Translations under genes and position numbers: made by a program
Assembly (NCBI GenBank): GCA_900544135.1
Contig: UQTU01000009.1
Coordinates: 28,823-92,822, forward strand
Origin: an uncultured Collinsella sp.
GTDB lineage: Bacteria > Actinomycetota > Coriobacteriia > Coriobacteriales > Coriobacteriaceae
DNA length: 64,000 nt
Direction: 5' to 3'
The notes under the pieces: generated by a model
Seen by the model: only the letters and a program-made list of their open reading frames with translations
What the model was told of the DNA's origin: nothing
Databases searched by the model: none
Shown here: piece by piece, positions 62,144 through 64,000 of the stretch
Position numbering within the stretch: the first letter of the stretch is position 1
Layout: every line of letters starts with the position of its first letter

Positions 62144-62232
62144 CTAGAGTATCCCGAGTCGGGAGCGACAAGCCCGACGAAGCGTACGTTGGTACGCGAG
62201 GAAGGTTGGAGCCCCGAATCTGGGTGCTCTAG
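62144..62232. repeat. Nested hairpin with GCGTAC apex, copy 2
   Basis: Imperfect 20-bp outer stem (62144-62163/62213-62232, 15 pairs) whose right arm contains the permease stop (62229-62231); apex GCGTAC/GTACGC (62182-62187/62192-62197). Shares apex and GCGACAA with the copy at 60557. Confidence 0.6.
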
Positions 62233-63659
62233 TCCTCCTCGGACTCCTCAGCGAGGCGCTGAGCAGCCAGCTCGGGAGTGAGACCCTTGTACTCGGTCTC
62301 GCGGCCCTTAGCACTGACGACGCGGACAACCTCGCCAATAAGCAAGAGCACGATGAAGATGACGATCATCGGGACCTTATCGCCAATCTCATCGACAGAG
62401 AACGGAATCAACGTTGCAACGATAGCCAGAATCAGCTCGATGCAGGGAATAGCCAGCATGACCTTCATCATGGCGCCCTTAAACGGGAACGTAAAGATAC
62501 GCTCACGGTTGGGGTCGTTCTTACGAAGGTTGAGGAATGCCGGGAACATCGGGATGTAGGTCAGCAGCAGGAAGACAACGGAGGTACCGAAGAGCATCCA
62601 GAAGACACCGTTGGAGATGGCGTCGATGGGAACCAGCTGCAGGCACAGCACCAGGGAGGCAACGATGGCGTTGACCAGGTTGGCGCCGTTGGGCATGTCG
62701 TCATCCGAGATCATCGAGGCGAAGACCTTGGGCATGTTGCCATGTTCGGCAGCATAGCGAGCAACGGAGTTGACGCCGAAGGACCAGGCAGCCATGTTGG
62801 CGAACAGCGTAATCAGGAAGGCGATGCAGATGACCTTAAAGATCATGGAATCGCCCACAATAGTCTGGACAGCATAAATCATGCCGTAGTCGGGATCGAT
62901 GGAATCGGCCGGCACAGCAGCGCCGATGCCAAAGCCAGCGAAGAGGTAGATCACGGCGATGGACAGGCCGCCGACGATGATAGCCTTGGGGATATCGCGA
63001 GCGGGATCGGCCATATCGTCGGTCATGGTGCAGATGACCTCGAAGCCCATGAAGTTAAAGATGATGATCGACAGGTAGCCGAGCGCGTTGGTGTTGGTGA
63101 GCTCGGGCAAGAAGGTGACAGCGGACATATCGTTCGCGAAACCGTTCTCCATGGCGTACCAAATGCCCAAAGCGCCGACGATAACGGCAACGGCGACCTT
63201 GATGATGGCGCCGCCGTTCAGGACCCACTCGGAGTCGGCAGCCTTTGAGCGACCCATAAGATAGACAATCCACACAAAGGCAAGGTCGATACCAATCTTG
63301 GCAATCAGATTGAACTCGACGCCAAAGACCATGCCCAAAATGTCCGGGAACATAGTAGCCAGCGAGGCAATCCACAGCGGGTAGTTAACCCAGTAGTAGT
63401 ACGAAATGCGGGCGCCCCACTTGTCGCCCAGGCCATCGCGTACCCAGTCGTAAATGCCACCCTCACCGTCATAGGTAGTGCCGAGCTCGGCAACGACCAT
63501 GCCATAAGGGAGCAGGAAGGTCAGAATCAGGAAGATCCACCAGAAGAACTGCTGGTTACCAATGGCAGCAGCAGGTGCGGCGGCCTCGCAAACGAAGACG
63601 ACGCAGATGATGGTCGAGATGACCGTCAAGAAGGAAAGCTTTTTCTTTCCGTCGCTCAT
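62229..63659 (-). CDS. aguD: APC-family permease, agmatine/putrescine antiporter-like
   Basis: 476 residues, about 12 hydrophobic helices. N-terminal LSFLTVISTIICVVFVCEAAAPAAAIGNQQFFWWIFL, GEGGIYDWVRDGLG, FNFMGFEVICTMTDDMADPARDIPKA, typical of the glutamate:GABA / agmatine:putrescine antiporter branch of APC. An acidic C-terminal tail. Placement before agmatine deiminase suggests agmatine uptake with putrescine export; sequence alone does not fix the substrate. Confidence 0.8.
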   Translation of the reverse strand: MSDGKKKLSFLTVISTIICVVFVCEAAAPAAAIGNQQFFWWIFLILTFLLPYGMVVAELGTTYDGEGGIYDWVRDGLGDKWGARISYYYWVNYPLWIASLATMFPDILGMVFGVEFNLIAKIGIDLAFVWIVYLMGRSKAADSEWVLNGGAIIKVAVAVIVGALGIWYAMENGFANDMSAVTFLPELTNTNALGYLSIIIFNFMGFEVICTMTDDMADPARDIPKAIIVGGLSIAVIYLFAGFGIGAAVPADSIDPDYGMIYAVQTIVGDSMIFKVICIAFLITLFANMAAWSFGVNSVARYAAEHGNMPKVFASMISDDDMPNGANLVNAIVASLVLCLQLVPIDAISNGVFWMLFGTSVVFLLLTYIPMFPAFLNLRKNDPNRERIFTFPFKGAMMKVMLAIPCIELILAIVATLIPFSVDEIGDKVPMIVIFIVLLLIGEVVRVVSAKGRETEYKGLTPELAAQRLAEESEED

Positions 63660-63785
63660 GATGAGCTCCTTCGCTCAGTCTTGGACAAATCGAGGCCCTT
63701 AAGATATTAAGGCAATTGCCGGGCCTCGGTGAGCGGGCGACAGGAGACGAGCATCCGCCGCCCGCAAACGCGCTTCTACGATGAA

Positions 63786-63924
63786 GTTACGCGGTTTTGC
63801 CAAACCGCGTAACGGCTCGACGCTGCAAACGCCCCTAGGCGGCAATCTGACGTTCAATCGTCGGTCGCGTACCCAAAGTACGCTTCCCTCCTCTTTCACG
63901 TCACCTTGCTCGCTTAGGGGCGTT
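63786..63924 (+). ncRNA. Structured element, family G, copy 3
   Basis: GTTACGCGGTTT/AAACCGCGTAAC (63786-63797/63802-63813), CTCGACGCTGC, AACGCCCCTA (63828-63837)/TAGGGGCGTT (63915-63924). The inner hairpin is replaced by GCGTAC/GTACGC. The long-range stem again differs from the other copies on both sides. It lies upstream of the permease on the opposite strand, so its host transcript is not evident. Confidence 0.6.
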
Positions 63925-63963
63925 TTCGCTCATATGACCCAATCCGCTGTCAAGAGCCACAAT

Positions 63964-63999
63964 GGCCCCGCCGACCGCTTGCAATCGGTCGGCGGGGCC
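63964..63999. terminator. Strong hairpin at the right edge
   Basis: GGCCCCGCCGACCG (63964-63977) pairs with CGGTCGGCGGGGCC (63986-63999), 8-nt loop. Any T-tract lies outside the window. Confidence 0.65.
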
Positions 64000-64000
64000 T

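Noticed and set aside
61861..62228. Guanidine or polyamine riboswitch before aguA
   Set aside because: Several hairpins exist, but I could not find the paired ACGR loops of guanidine-II or another known aptamer core.

Overview
The window is a GC-rich bacterial chromosome segment. It most resembles a gut Coriobacteriia of the Collinsella type. This is inference from gene content (fermentative pyruvate formate-lyase, agmatine deiminase, sucrose PTS, Lys/Thr genes, Actinobacteria-like LexA box) and from the dense hairpin-rich spacers; no rRNA, tRNA, CRISPR array or insertion sequence was seen. About 48 protein genes are supported, many in short operons, with both strands used.

Layout. 1-2.8 kb: the 5' part of a giant 2-hydroxyacyl-CoA dehydratase activase with its TetR-type neighbour. 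2.9-3.35 kb: a candidate type I toxin-antitoxin locus (41-residue membrane peptide plus antisense RNA). 3.35-6.9 kb: HAD phosphatase, a P-II protein, an ammonium transporter with its middle deleted, a frameshifted CmpB-type membrane protein and an HD-domain protein. 7.1-8.9 kb: a DXS-like transketolase, followed by an unusual array of six alternating 15-nt repeats at 40-nt spacing. 9.4-12.8 kb: a polar amino-acid ABC transporter operon, then a class-I-amidotransferase-like peptidase. 13.8-16 kb: HPt protein and a GGDEF/REC/HD-GYP regulator. 16.3-20.2 kb: hydrolase, radical SAM protein, SEC-C methionine aminopeptidase, D-2-hydroxyacid dehydrogenase. 20.4-21.3 kb: PIN/RelB-type toxin-antitoxin pair. 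21.5-30.2 kb: M18 aminopeptidase, Ntn hydrolase, phosphofructokinase, XRE membrane regulator and a MacB/FtsX-type ABC system.

30.4-33.2 kb is accessory: a GyrI-like gene behind a LexA box, a truncated Abi_2 gene with a pseudoknot-capable leader fused to the tail of a chloride channel gene, an Ogt methyltransferase and repeats. 33.2-38.5 kb holds asd, lysC, thrC and thrB (Asp-derived amino acids). 38.8-40.2 kb is a DUF3990/XRE toxin-antitoxin-like pair under a doubled palindromic operator. 40.2-43.9 kb: ysxC, mtnN, a beta-lactamase-fold protein and pflA. 44-50.8 kb: DegV and a sucrose/fructoside operon (two GH32-type hydrolases, PTS EIIBC) with a LacI regulator and four matching operators. 51.1-53.5 kb: pyruvate formate-lyase split into a 683-residue catalytic chain and an 83-residue glycyl-radical chain. 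54-58.7 kb: MarR and two half-transporter ABC exporters. 59.3-60.3 kb: DAHP synthase. 60.7-63.7 kb: agmatine deiminase and an APC permease.

The spacers are the most unusual part. At least four families of long hairpins sit just after genes. They keep internal-loop or apical sequences while their stems differ between copies by compensatory changes, and in several copies the outer arm includes the stop codon of the preceding gene. Together with the 40-nt alternating array, these are the best candidates for undescribed structured RNA or mobile palindromic elements.
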